A stretch of DNA of 64,000 nt from the NCBI RefSeq assembly GCF_019578655.1, contig NC_063259.1, forward strand, positions 8,358,001-8,422,000, written 5' to 3'. The notes below the pieces were generated by a model. The model ran no database searches. It saw only the letters and a list, made by a program, of their open reading frames with translations, and was not told the DNA's origin. Positions within the stretch are counted from its first letter, which is position 1; every line of letters begins with the position of its first letter. Origin of the DNA: Ricinus communis (lineage: Eukaryota; Streptophyta; Magnoliopsida; Malpighiales; Euphorbiaceae). Both the position numbers and the translations under genes were made by a program. This document shows, piece by piece, positions 11,793-21,329 of this stretch.

Positions 11793-12566
11793 CTACACCA
11801 CATTCACAGACTTGGATGATTCATCACATTTCTCATCAGTCTGCTTTTTCAATTTTGGATAGTCTCTCTTCATATGTCCCTGCTCCTTGCACTTGTAGCA
11901 ATGAATCGTCTTTTTGCCCTTAGACTTTGATCTGAAATTTCGTTTTCCAGAACCCTCCTTCTCTAACTTCCTTCCACGGTCCTGATTACCCTTAACATAC
12001 AAACTGTCACCATGAGAGCTTTCCCCTGCATTCTTCTTCCGCTGGTTGTGAGCCAACAAGGTTGCAGTAATCTCTTCAACTTTGATTGTTTCTTTCCCAT
12101 ATGTAAGAGTACTCACCAGATGTTCATAAGAGGAAGGTAGTGAACATAACAGAATCATTGCTCTATCTTCATTCTCACAGCTCACATCAAGTCAAGCTAA
12201 ATCTGTGATTATTTAATTGAAGACATTCACGTGCTGCTCCAAATCAGAACCTTCCTGCATCTTCAGCCCGTACAACCTTTGCTTCAGATATAGTTTATTC
12301 GTTAGGGATTTGGACATAAACTGACTTTCCAATTTCTTCCATATTTCTCCTGGAGATGTCAGATTCATTACGTGATACATAATCTCATCTGCCAGACATA
12401 ACTGTATGGTTCCTGCCGCTTGCTGCTGCAATTCTTTCCAATCTTCATCTTCTATAGTTTTTGGTTTCTCTAGTCGCAAAGCCTTCAGAATCCCTTGCTG
12501 CGCCAACAGATCTTTTACCCTTGTTTGCCACAATCCAAAGTTACCATGTCCATCAAACTTCACCAT
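11793..12566 (-). pseudogene. copia gag (UBN2-type) with zinc knuckle
   Basis: The start at 12566 (MVKFDGHGNFGLWQ) is the usual gag start, 36 bp after the primer site. Capsid-region words follow (IWKKLESQFMSKSLTNKLYL, LKMQEGSDLEQHVN). Two stops at about 12186-12215 split it from the second half, which carries LLCSLPSSYEHLVSTL and the knuckle CYKCKEQGHMKRDYP. The final zinc-binding Cys of the CCHC is Tyr. A stop after VNVV separates gag from the protease frame. Confidence 0.92.
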
Positions 12567-12601
12567 TTTGAATTTTGCACCTCACATAGCCATCTTAACC
12601 A

Positions 12602-12614
12602 GGCTCTGATACCA
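12602..12614 (-). promoter_or_regulatory. primer-binding site, initiator tRNA-Met
   Basis: The minus strand reads TGGTATCAGAGCC two bases after the 5' LTR. This is the classic plant copia match to the 3' end of initiator tRNA-Met. Confidence 0.95.
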
Positions 12615-12616
12615 CT

Positions 12617-12947
12617 TGTTGAGAAACAAGGCTAATTCTCACAGGAATATGAACAAACAATCAAGAAAAATAAGAAAATAAGGATTTAATGAGGTTCGGC
12701 AATGTGCCTACGTCCTCGGGAGTGATAAGCGGCTGTATTATATTATTAACATACTAACTAGGTTATAAATACAAAAGATATATATAACCCTAGGCACAAT
12801 TACAAAAATACCCTGCAGCGTACCGTACCGCGGGGCCGTTGCCCCCGCACCCCCAACCCACTTATAACCCTCCGTTCCGTTCACTCGTTGCACTACGCTC
12901 CACTCCAGCAGCTGTCCCTTAAATTGGTATATAAGCCATACTTAACA
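12617..12947 (-). repeat. copia 5' LTR (331 bp)
   Basis: On the minus strand it starts TGTTAAG and ends CTCAACA next to the PBS. It has a TATA-like TATATATC stretch near 12776-12786 and a GC-rich block (about 12815-12870) missing from the 3' copy. Confidence 0.95.
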
Positions 12948-13031
12948 GAGGAGATATCACATTATCCTTTTTTTGAATATAATATCTTCTTATTTAATCA
13001 TGAACAAATAAAATTAAGTACAATATAAAAA

Positions 13032-13240
13032 ATATATAAACAACATAAAGAAAAGATTAAAAAGAAATTACAGATAGGAAAAGAAGCTATCCACCATATT
13101 GCAGAGAATGAAACCATGTCTTTTCTGAAATAAGATTAATACCAAGATCAAAAGGAGAAGATATCACATTATCCTTTTTTGAATATAATATCTTCATATT
13201 TAATCACGAACTAATAAATTTAATTACAATATAAAAAAGA
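13032..13240. repeat. second copy of a ~205-bp tandem duplication split by the copia element
   Basis: From TATATAAACAACATAAAG this copy repeats, with scattered differences, the sequence 8203-8328 joined to 12953-13031. Shared words include TATCCACCAT, AAACCATGTCTT, AAGATCAAAAGGAG and ATATCACATTATCC. The copia element is inserted inside the first copy only, so the duplication predates that insertion. Confidence 0.85.
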
Positions 13241-13814
13241 ATAAAATAAAAAAATAATTTTTTCTTATTACTTGTTTTTTTTCTTCATCCCCTAATCCAA
13301 CCACAAATTAAAAATCTGTTGATTCTCAAACTTTGGCAATATACCAATATTGTCATCTAAACCTGATATAGAAGTAACATCTTTAATTTCCTTTAGTATA
13401 TTTTCCATAGACTCAAATTCATTCATTAAAAAAGATTTCAAACACAACCAGGTTTAATCTTTTATTTTTGAACATTAAGGGTCACAAAATCTACAATGTC
13501 TTATTATACAACAATTGCTTTCGATTCATTTTCCAAAGACTGAAAAACAAATAAATCAAAATATAGAAGACATATACTAAACATATATTAAAAATATAAA
13601 ATGAATAAAAATACAACATACCTCAATTGGATCAAATTTAGTAGCTATTTTAACAACACTCTCAATCTCAGAAATCAAATTTGGATCCAAATTGTTAAAA
13701 AAAATGATAAAGAAGTAGCTTGACCTACTACTTCATCCTTATTGAACTTTCTAAAAACAACAATATTATCATCTTTCTAAAAAGAATATAAAATAAATAA
13801 CTATAATATCAATG
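13241..13814 (-). pseudogene. probable upstream exon remnant of the MULE-borne minus-strand gene
   Basis: At about 13290-13470 the minus strand has roughly 50 codons with little interruption (FESMENILKEIKDVTSIS, then LPKFENQQIFNLW). This fits a charged N-terminal part of the Ulp1-like gene, but I do not recognise a domain. The rest is AT-rich. The right edge is where the Athila-0 gag sequence begins abruptly. Confidence 0.35.
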
Positions 13815-14860
13815 TATGATTGATAATGCAGTTGGGGGTGCTATGTTAGAAAACACAGTTGATGAGGTTTTGATATCTTTGAGATGTTAGGAGCTAACTC
13901 ACAGCAAAAGAGTGTGAGGACAAAAAGAGTAGGAGTGAATAAAGTTGTAACTAGTAGTGAGATGGCCATGCATATAGCTGAATTAACTAAGTAAGTTGAG
14001 ATACTTGCCTCAACTAGAAATGCACAAAGCAATGAGATATGTGGTATTTATGGTTATAGTGCTAATGTTTACTCATTTTTCAAGAATTATATAGAAAACA
14101 ATTATGAGCAAGTTAATTTGATGGAATCTTATCTATTTAGGTACTTAGAAATAATCCCTATTCCAACACCTATAATTTGGGTTGAAGAAACCATCCAAAC
14201 TATTCTTAGAGAAATAATGACCAAGCCCACTGCAAATTTTGAGGAACCCAAATCAACCCCAATATTATAACCAAGAATTAAAAATCCTAAGAAATTCAAA
14301 TCATTCTTTGCATAATGAAGGACAAGACTCTTAAGGAAACAAAGCTTGGAGGATACACTCTAATCTTTTATGATGGCTACCCATGATAGGATGGAGGAAT
14401 AAAAATTAATGAAGCATTTGAAAATTCAAATTAGGCAAATTGCTAAAAAGCGATGCATGGAAACAAAAAAGAAAAATTGCTAAGTTAACTTGAGCAAGCC
14501 AAAGCCATCACTATTCTTTAGGATGGTGAGTTGTTTGATAATAAGGTTGAAACACCAAATGAGAAATATTCTTCTCATATAGGTACATTAAAGGATGATG
14601 GATTAGTAAAGATAGAAATTACTGATGGAAGTATACAAAAAGAAGGGAGAATGGCCTAATCTTGGTGAAAAGAAGAAAGGAAAGAAGGCATTTTCAAGAC
14701 TTGAATTCTATAAGGCAGCTGAGTCTTACAAGCCTCCTATTTCATTTCTTAATAGATTGAAAGAAAGTAAACAAGTTAAGTAGTTTTCTGATATTTTTGA
14801 TATAATTTCTAAAATCAATATTAATGTCTTTGTTGGATGCTATTAGCTTCAAAATCAACT
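13815..14860 (+). pseudogene. Athila-0 gag C-terminal part
   Basis: After a frameshift at about 13865, the frame reads GGAMLENTVDEV and then EMLGANSQQKS and MAMHIAELTK. These correspond to the Athila gag segment with an A-G-G-A-L word, MA.N and a coiled L..LT region. The CCHC knuckle at about 14035 keeps the first Cys, but its second has become Tyr (ICGIYGYS). The end of gag is still visible at 14725-14850 as YKPPISFLNRLKES and FSDIFDIISKININV. The capsid half is absent because of the 5' truncation. Confidence 0.75.
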
Positions 14861-15295
14861 TCTCCCTAAGATGAAAGATCCTGAGTGCTTTACTATTGAT
14901 ATTACAATGAGGGACAAGAAAGTTGCAAAAGCTATGTTGGATTTGGAAGCAGGCGTCAACTTGATGCTATATTCAATCTATGCATGGCTTAGGAGCTGCA
15001 GCCAACCAATATGTTTCTACAACTTGTTGATAGATAAAATAAGTACCCAAGAGGCATAATGAAGGACTTACTAATTCAAGTAGGGAAACTGCTAATCCTT
15101 GCTGATTTTATGGTGCTTACATGGAAAATACACATTGGTAGACCTTTCTTGGGAACTACCAAAATAGTTATTGATGTGCACAATGGGAAGTTGACCATGA
15201 TAGTCTTGGGAGAGATTGTGGAATTTAAAGTATTTGATCCACTAACTTTATCTCCTAGTACTTTATTGATGAATGTTCATATATTGATCATTTAG
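14861..15295 (+). pseudogene. Athila-0 aspartic protease
   Basis: KDPECFTIDITM opens the domain. The active site, usually D-L-G-A-S, reads DLEAGVNLM, so the catalytic Gly is lost. One frameshift follows (ORFs 14871-15059 and 15059-15295). The second half contains GRPFLGTTKIVIDVHNGKL, the conserved C-terminal protease segment. It would cleave the gag-pol polyprotein. Confidence 0.85.
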
Positions 15296-15689
15296 AATCT
15301 CTTGTATAGAACTTATTTACAGGAAATAGATGATAAGTTAGAGGTTGCTTTAATATTGGAAAAGATAGATAAGAACTTAGATGATGAAGTCTTAGACTTT
15401 CACAATAAGTTAGATGAGACTATTCTAATGCCATTTGATAAGAGCATTAGTGAACCTTTGGATTTTCTATTAAAAGTGAAATAGAAATTATCCATAAACC
15501 ATCTAAACTAGAGTTGAAAGAATTGTCTTCAACACTTATGTCTTTCTAGAAGAGGGAAACACATATCTAGTAATTGTAACATCTTATATTTCTCCTTTTG
15601 AAAAAGAAGCAACTATTAGAGAGTTGAGTTGGCTTAAGAAAGCCATTGGGTTGGGAAATTCTAATATTAAGGTATTAATCTAACTATGT

Positions 15690-16530
15690 GTATGCATAAA
15701 ACTATTTTAGAGGATAATGCCAAAGCTATTTGAGACACTGAAAGAAGGCTTAATCTTAATATGAAACAGGTGGTGAAAAAAAAGTACATAAATTATTAGA
15801 TGAAGGTATTACATATCCAATAGCTTATAGTAATTAGGCAAACCTTATACATGTAGTGCCTAAAAGTTAGGTATTAAAGTTGTCAAGAATGAAAAGGGAG
15901 AGGTAGTTTCTACTAGGATGACTACAATGTAGAGAATGTGTATTGATTATATGAAGCTAAATGCAGCAATAAAGAATGATCATTTTCTCCTTCCTTTTAT
16001 TAATAAGATTTTAGAGCGTTTAGTTGGACATAGAATCTATTATTTTCTTGATGGTCTTTTAGGTATCAAGTGCCCATCGCACAAGAAAATCAAGAAAAGA
16101 AAATATTCACATGTCTTTTTAGAACTTTTGCATTAGAAGGACGCCATTTGGGCTTTGCAATGCACCTGTAATATTTTAGAGATGCATGCTTTCTATTTTC
16201 TTTGATATATTAGCAGACTGCATTTAGGTATTTGACTCGTGTGCTTAAGAGGTATACTAAATGTAATTTAACTTTGAGTTTGAAAGAGAGTCATTTTATG
16301 GTAAAGTATGGTATTGTGTTAGGACAGGTGGTTTCTAATAAAAGTATTGAAGTTGATAAGGCAAAAGTTGAATTGATTGCTAAGTTGCCACCACCTACTT
16401 CGATAAAGGGCATTAGAAGTTTTCTTGGTCGTCCAGGTTTCTATAAGTAATATATAAAAGATTTTTCTAAAATTGCTCGTCCTTTAATTGAACTGCTGGT
16501 TAAGGATGTGAACTTTGTTCTTAATGATTA
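15690..16530 (+). pseudogene. Athila-0 reverse transcriptase
   Basis: Visible words are ERRLNLNMKQVVKK, VVKNEKGEVVSTR, MCIDYMKLNAAIKNDHF and FLDGLLG. The thumb region follows as CNLTLSLKESHFMVKYGIVL, then GIRSFLGRPGFYK. The part that should hold the catalytic Y/F-x-D-D box (about 16130-16230) is deleted or scrambled. Many in-frame stops are present. Confidence 0.88.
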
Positions 16531-16559
16531 AAGAGAAGTTGACTGCTGCACCTATTATT

Positions 16560-16950
16560 ATAGCACTAAATTAGTCTCTTTCCTTTGTAATCATGTTTGA
16601 TGCATTTAATTATGCAATAGGAGCTGTTTTAGAACAAAAAATTGACAAGGCTTTGCATGTTATATATTATGCTAGTAAAACTATTGATAATACCCAAATG
16701 AATTACTCCACCAGAAAAAGAATTTCTCATTATTATATTTTCATTAAATAACTTTAGGTCTTATTTGTTTGGATCTAAAGTTATTGTGCACTTATATCAT
16801 GCATCTTTGAGATATCTTTTAATTAAGTCAAATGATAAACCACAACTTATTAGGTGGTTGCTTCTTTTATAAGAATTCAATCTAGAATTCAAAGATAAAA
16901 AAGGTAGTGAAAATGTGGTTGCTAACCATCTTTCTAGGTTGGTTTTTGCT
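16560..16950 (+). pseudogene. Athila-0 RNase H
   Basis: VIMFDAFNYAIGAVLEQ carries the first catalytic Asp, YYASKTI follows, and the C-terminal word ENVVANHLSRL closes the domain. The stop before EFNLEFKDKKG (TAA at 16870-16872) falls at the same glutamine codon as stops in Athila-1 and Athila-2. Confidence 0.85.
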
Positions 16951-16959
16951 TTTAATAGT

Positions 16960-18381
16960 CTTGGTTCTAAGAAAGTAATTAATGAAACTTTTCTTGATGA
17001 ACAATTATTTATTGTGAATCATGAGCCTTAGTATGCTGATATTGTGAATTATTTGGCTTGTGGTATTATGAGGTCTGACTTGACTTGGCAAGAAAAAATA
17101 ATTTTTTTATTTGTATGTTATTAGGATGACTCCTATTTGTTAAAACATTATTTATATCGAGTGATTTGAAGGTGTGTTCCTGAAAATGAGCAACAAAGTA
17201 TTCTTACTTTTTGCCATGAATTGCATTGTTGAGGTCATTTTGGTGGTAAGAAGACAGCCTAGAAGACCCTCTAATCAGATTTCTTTTGGTCCTCTTTATT
17301 TAAAGATGCTGATATATTTTTTGCTAAATATGATACATGCCATAAAAGTATAAATATTGTTAAAAGGAATGAAATGCCTCAAACTTTTAATTTTTGTAGT
17401 TGAATTGTTTAATGTGTGAGGCACTAATTTTATGAGACATTTTTCACCTTCTCATGGTTATGAACATATTCTTGTTGTTGTTGATTATGTGTCTAAATGG
17501 TAGAAGCATTTGCTACCCAAACTAATGATGCTAACGTAGTTTGTAAATTTATGAAGGATAATGTTTTTAGCAGGTTTGGAACACTTACATCAATCATTGG
17601 TGATGGGGGAATCCATTTTTGCAATAAGGCATTTGCTGCTTTACTGAAAAGATATGGAGTAACTCATAGAGTGGCAACTCCCTATCATCCATAAACATTA
17701 AGACAAATGGAAGTAAGTAATACGAAAATCAAGTCGGTGCTAGAGAAGTTAGTTCGCTCATCCATAAAAGCTTGGCAATACACTTAAACAATGCTCTTTG
17801 GACACATTGAATGGCTTATAACACACTAATCAGAATGAGTTCGTATAGGCTAGTATATGTCAAAGCTTGACATTTGCCTGTGGAGTTGGAACACAAAGCT
17901 TATTAGGTTATTAAGGAATTAAATATGGACTTGAGTAAAACATGTGAAGAGTGCCTATTGCACTTGAATGAACTTGAGGAGATGTGTAGTAAGACATATG
18001 AGAATGCCAAACTATACAAAGAAAGAATCAAGAGACAACATGACAAGCTTAAGTGAAGATGGAATGAAAGAACCAAGAGACAACATGACAAGCTTAAGTC
18101 AAGATGGAATGGAAGAACCAATAGAGAACATGACAAGCTTAAGTCTTTTGTTTATGAAATGAAAGTTTCATTACTTAACTCACGTTTCAAACTTTTTTCA
18201 GGAAAGCTAAAGTCAAGATAGAATGGACCTTTCAAAGTAATGATGGTATTTCCCCATGGTGGAGTAGAATTATAAAATACAAAAATGCAAAAGCAATTCC
18301 AATTGAATGGTCATCGCTTGAAGCCATACTTGAAAGGAATGGCTTATGGCCATAATATGCATTTGTGCACTACCTGTTTGA
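16960..18381 (+). pseudogene. Athila-0 integrase
   Basis: The HHCC zinc region is recognisable at about 17205-17380 (CHELHC, GHFGGKKTA, CHKSINIVKRNEMPQ) with stops. In the DDE core the first Asp is Asn (VWGTNFM). The second Asp is kept in IIGDGGIHF, and the Glu is kept in QMEVSN. A stop (TAA, 17692-17694) replaces Gln in the HPQT motif. The C-terminus contains NSRFKLFSGKLKSR and ends LNGHRLKPYLKGMAYG. An in-frame 45-bp expansion sits before the GKLKSR segment. Confidence 0.88.
18031..18143 (+). repeat. 45-bp triplication inside the integrase C-terminus
   Basis: The word ACATGACAAGCTTAAGT recurs at 45-bp spacing (18038, 18083, 18128). Each unit encodes about 15 residues of the form RWNERTKRQHDKLKS, so the repeat is in frame. 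Other family members have one HD-containing unit here. Confidence 0.9.
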
Positions 18382-18402
18382 GCTCATTTTAGCAATGTCT
18401 AA

Positions 18403-19597
18403 TTAGAAATAATAAACTTAGCACATGTATTTTTAATTTTTAGTACTTTTTATCATTTATTTTTTATTTTTTATTTAATTAATTAGTGTTTCTATTTTTT
18501 TGTAGGTCCCTGCAAGAGATTCTTATCCTATAATCTATGTGGATTCTTAAGAACAAATGGCTCTACATGCGTAACACTAAATTTTATTATTAATATTGAC
18601 CTTCAGTGGTTAATAATTTTTGTTATAGTATGAGTGTTTATTTATTATATTATATGTCAAATAATTATTAATTATAGGCATATAATCATAGATAATTATT
18701 TAGATGTAGGATATCTTTTTTCTTGTAGGATTAGGGTAGGCAATTCAAAGAGAACGCAGAGTTCTAGATAAATGGGATCTTTATTTCACATATTCCTATA
18801 TTGATTAAGATTTTCAAAATCTCTATATATAGGCGCATAAACCACCCACCCCGCCCCCCTCTCCCCCCACTTAAAGAGCCATCATTAGAAAAAGTTTCTA
18901 TTCTCTATCTCTTTTAGACATTATGAATTCTAGACAAACAAGTGTTAAGCAAAAAGTTAGTTCTTCCCAACCCTATCACCACCACCTCATCCTAAAGCAC
19001 TACCTATACTATATAGCTCTAGAAAATCTTCCAAGAGGGCAACTAAGTTAGAAAAGAGCACCCACAACCTTCCCACCATTGTTTCCTAAACGTTGGCACC
19101 CAAGAAGGAGGCTTAGAACGAAAGAAGATTATAGACCTGAAGAACTTATTGCTTTCTATGCCTATCGAAGAGCCTATACTCTTGAAAAGATTATGGTGTT
19201 GGAGCACTTTAAATGAGAATATCAAGATAGGTACCTTATTGATGATTCCTCTTAGGAAGAAAAAGAAGTTTCTCATAAAAGTAATGAGAGTGATGATGAT
19301 GAAGAGCAAGAGATATGTATTTATGCAAGTATGGGTCGTGGGTGTCTAAAAAAGTACGAGTATATCATTCTTACAACAACCACGTCTAAGAGAGGTCATG
19401 GACACCAAAGAAAGGATGTTACACTTGTAATACCCAAGAGGGGGAGAGGACACTTAAGGAAGTATAATAATTAAATTTGGATTTAGTAATCATTATAGTT
19501 TGCTTGTTATTAGTTCGGAATTAGCTAACTATTTTTTCAGTTGATAGTAATTATTTTTAATTTAGAGATTTTCTTAGTTTTAAATTTTTGTTTTGTT
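18403..19597 (+). repeat. 1.2-kb tandem duplication, copy 1
   Basis: The copy runs from AGAAATAATAAACTTAGCAC to GTTTTGTTTAG and is followed at once by a nearly identical second copy. Few substitutions are visible. The main length difference is a C-rich tract, short here (18841-18873) and expanded in copy 2. It lies between integrase and the env-position ORF of Athila-0. Confidence 0.95.
18923..19474 (+). pseudogene. unidentified ORF remnant in duplication copy 1
   Basis: From the ATG at 18923 (MNSRQTSVKQKVSSS) one frame continues 184 codons to the stop at 19472, with only three internal stops. It contains FPKRWHPRRRLRTKEDYRP, EELIAFYAYRRAYTLEKIM, an acidic stretch (NESDDDEEQEICIY) and a basic end (KRGRGHLRKYNN). 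I do not recognise a family. Its position after pol suggests an accessory ORF of Athila-0. Open frames on the opposite strand here are probably shadows. Confidence 0.45.
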
Positions 19598-20811
19598 TAG
19601 AAATATAAACTTAGCACATGTATTTTTAATTTTTAGTACTTTTTATCATTTATTTTTTATTTTTTATTTTAATTAATTAGTGTTTCTATTTTTTTTGTAG
19701 GTCCCTGCAAGAGATTCTTATCCTATCATCTATGTGGATTCTTAAGAACAAATGGCTCTACATGCGTAACACTAAATTTTATTATTAATATTGACCTTCA
19801 GTGGTTAATAATTTTTGTTATAGTATGAGTGTTTATTTATTATATTATATGTCAAATAATTATTAATTATAGGCATATAATCATAGATAATTATTTAGAT
19901 TAGGATATCTTTTTTCTTGTAGGATTAGGGTATGCAATTCAAAGAGAACGCAGAGTTCTAGATAAATAGGATCTTTATTTCACATATTCCTATATTGATT
20001 AAGATTTTCAAAATTCTCTATATATAGAAGCATAAACCACCCACCCCGCCCCCCCGCCCCCCCCGCCCCCCCTCTCCCCCACTTAAAGAGCCATCATTAG
20101 AAAATGTTTCTATTCTCTATCTCTTTTAGACATTATGAATTCTAGACAAACAAGTGTTAAGCAAAAAGTTAGTTCTTCCCACCCTATCACCACCACCTCA
20201 TCCTAAAGCACTACCTATACTATATAACTCTAGAAAATCTTCCAAGAGGGCAACTAAGTTAGAAAAGAGCACCCACAACCTTCCCACCATTGTTTCCTAA
20301 ACGTTGGCACCCAAGAAGGAGGCTTAGAACGAAAGAAGATTATAGACTTGAAGAACTTATTGCTTTCTATGCCTATCGAAGAGCCTATACTCTTGAAAAG
20401 ATTATGGTGTTGGAGCACTTTAAATGAGAATATCAAGATAGGTACCTTATTGATGATTCCTCTTAGGAAGAAAAAGAAGTTTCTCATAAAAGTAATGAGA
20501 GTGATGATGATGAAGAGCAAGAGATATGTATTTATGCAAGTATGGGTCGTGGGTGTCTAAAAAAGTACGAGTATATCATTCTTACAACAACCACGTCTAA
20601 GAGAGGTCATGGACACCAAAGAAAGGATGTTACACTTGTAATACCCAAGAGGGGGAGAGGACACTTAAGGAAGTATAATAATTAAATTTGAATTTAGTAA
20701 TCATTATAGTTTGCTTGTTATTAGTTCGGAATTAGCTAATTATTTTTTCAGTTGATAGTAATTATTTTTAATTTAGAGATTTTCTTAGTTTTAAATTTTT
20801 GTTTTGTTTGA
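19598..20811 (+). repeat. 1.2-kb tandem duplication, copy 2
   Basis: Offset is about 1,193 bp at the left end and about 1,212 bp after the C-rich tract, which is longer here (20037-20083). Near-identity with copy 1 shows the duplication is recent compared with the decay of the element carrying it. Confidence 0.95.
20135..20685 (+). pseudogene. unidentified ORF remnant in duplication copy 2
   Basis: This is the same reading frame content as copy 1, but one A is missing after GTTAGTTCTTCCCA (about 20180). The start at 20135 and the conserved YAYRRAYTLEKIM part are therefore in different frames. Confidence 0.45.
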
Positions 20812-21324
20812 ATTATTAATAAAATTATATATTTAGTTTAAATTGTCAATTTCTTTAACTTTTAGTTATTGAAGTATTTTTATTTTTTATTTTTCGTTCA
20901 ATTTTATGTTTTTAACTAATTATTTTGCCCACAGACTGTATTAAAATTAATTACAAGTGTTCAAAAAAGTTTTTGAAAAAAATTATTTTCTTGCCAGCCA
21001 AGTTGCATAGTGTCATCATCGCACGGGCCCATAGCACTAAGGAGCATAGTAATCACACGGGCTCATAGCAGCGACAATGCACGAATCCATAGGCTAGTAG
21101 CAAGATGCCAACCGCGGGGCGTGCAACAGTCTACGAGCGAGGTAGATGTAGCAATTAGGCGTAGGGCACGAGGAGGATGATTTTTCGACAATTTTTGGTA
21201 ATTTTTTATTTAAATTTTAATTACTTAAAGACAAATAAAATTAGAGGAATTAATTAGAGAAAAAAAAAGACACTAACTAAAATAAAACATTATTCTAAAA
21301 ACCCTAACCCCCCTCCCTATATAA
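20812..21324 (+). promoter_or_regulatory. promoter-like segment upstream of the Athila-0 env-position ORF
   Basis: A GC-rich block at 21020-21170 has repeated words (CACGGGCCCATAGCA, CACGGGCTCATAGCA, CACGAATCCATAGG). A TATA box (CTATATAACC) follows at 21317-21326. In the sequence before the solo LTR inserted, this led into a CT-rich leader and the ATG at 22998. This is inferred from the layout and from similar segments in Athila-1. Confidence 0.4.
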
Positions 21325-21329
21325 CCATC

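Larger units (their letters stand above)
8329..12947 (-). mobile_element. Ty1/copia LTR retrotransposon, complete but defective, minus strand
   Basis: The element has LTRs at both ends (12617-12947 is the 5' LTR, 8329-8561 the 3' LTR), TG...CA termini and a perfect 5-bp target-site duplication, gagga, at 8324-8328 and 12948-12952. A tRNA-Met primer site follows the 5' LTR and a purine tract precedes the 3' LTR. Coding order on the minus strand is gag, protease, integrase, RT, RNase H, which is diagnostic of copia rather than gypsy. The gag start (KFDGHGNFGLW) suggests the Tork/Tnt1-like group. Stops and frameshifts in gag and RT show it is no longer autonomous. It landed in the MULE's Ulp1-side sequence. 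Confidence 0.95.

Noticed and set aside
18031..18143. Short regularly spaced repeats as a CRISPR-like array
   Set aside because: Units are contiguous 45-bp in-frame duplications in a plant integrase remnant, without spacers.
19043..19309. Minus-strand 88-codon frame repeated at 20254-20520
   Set aside because: It is repeated only because the DNA is tandemly duplicated. The plus-strand frame over the same bases has more protein-like composition.
18841..20083. C-rich tracts as possible i-motif/G-quadruplex regulators
   Set aside because: They differ in length only between duplicated copies and look like slippage tracts; no positional link to a promoter.
21300..21320. Telomere-like CCCTAACCCCCCTCCC
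   Set aside because: A single interrupted occurrence inside a CT-rich leader just before a TATA box; no array.
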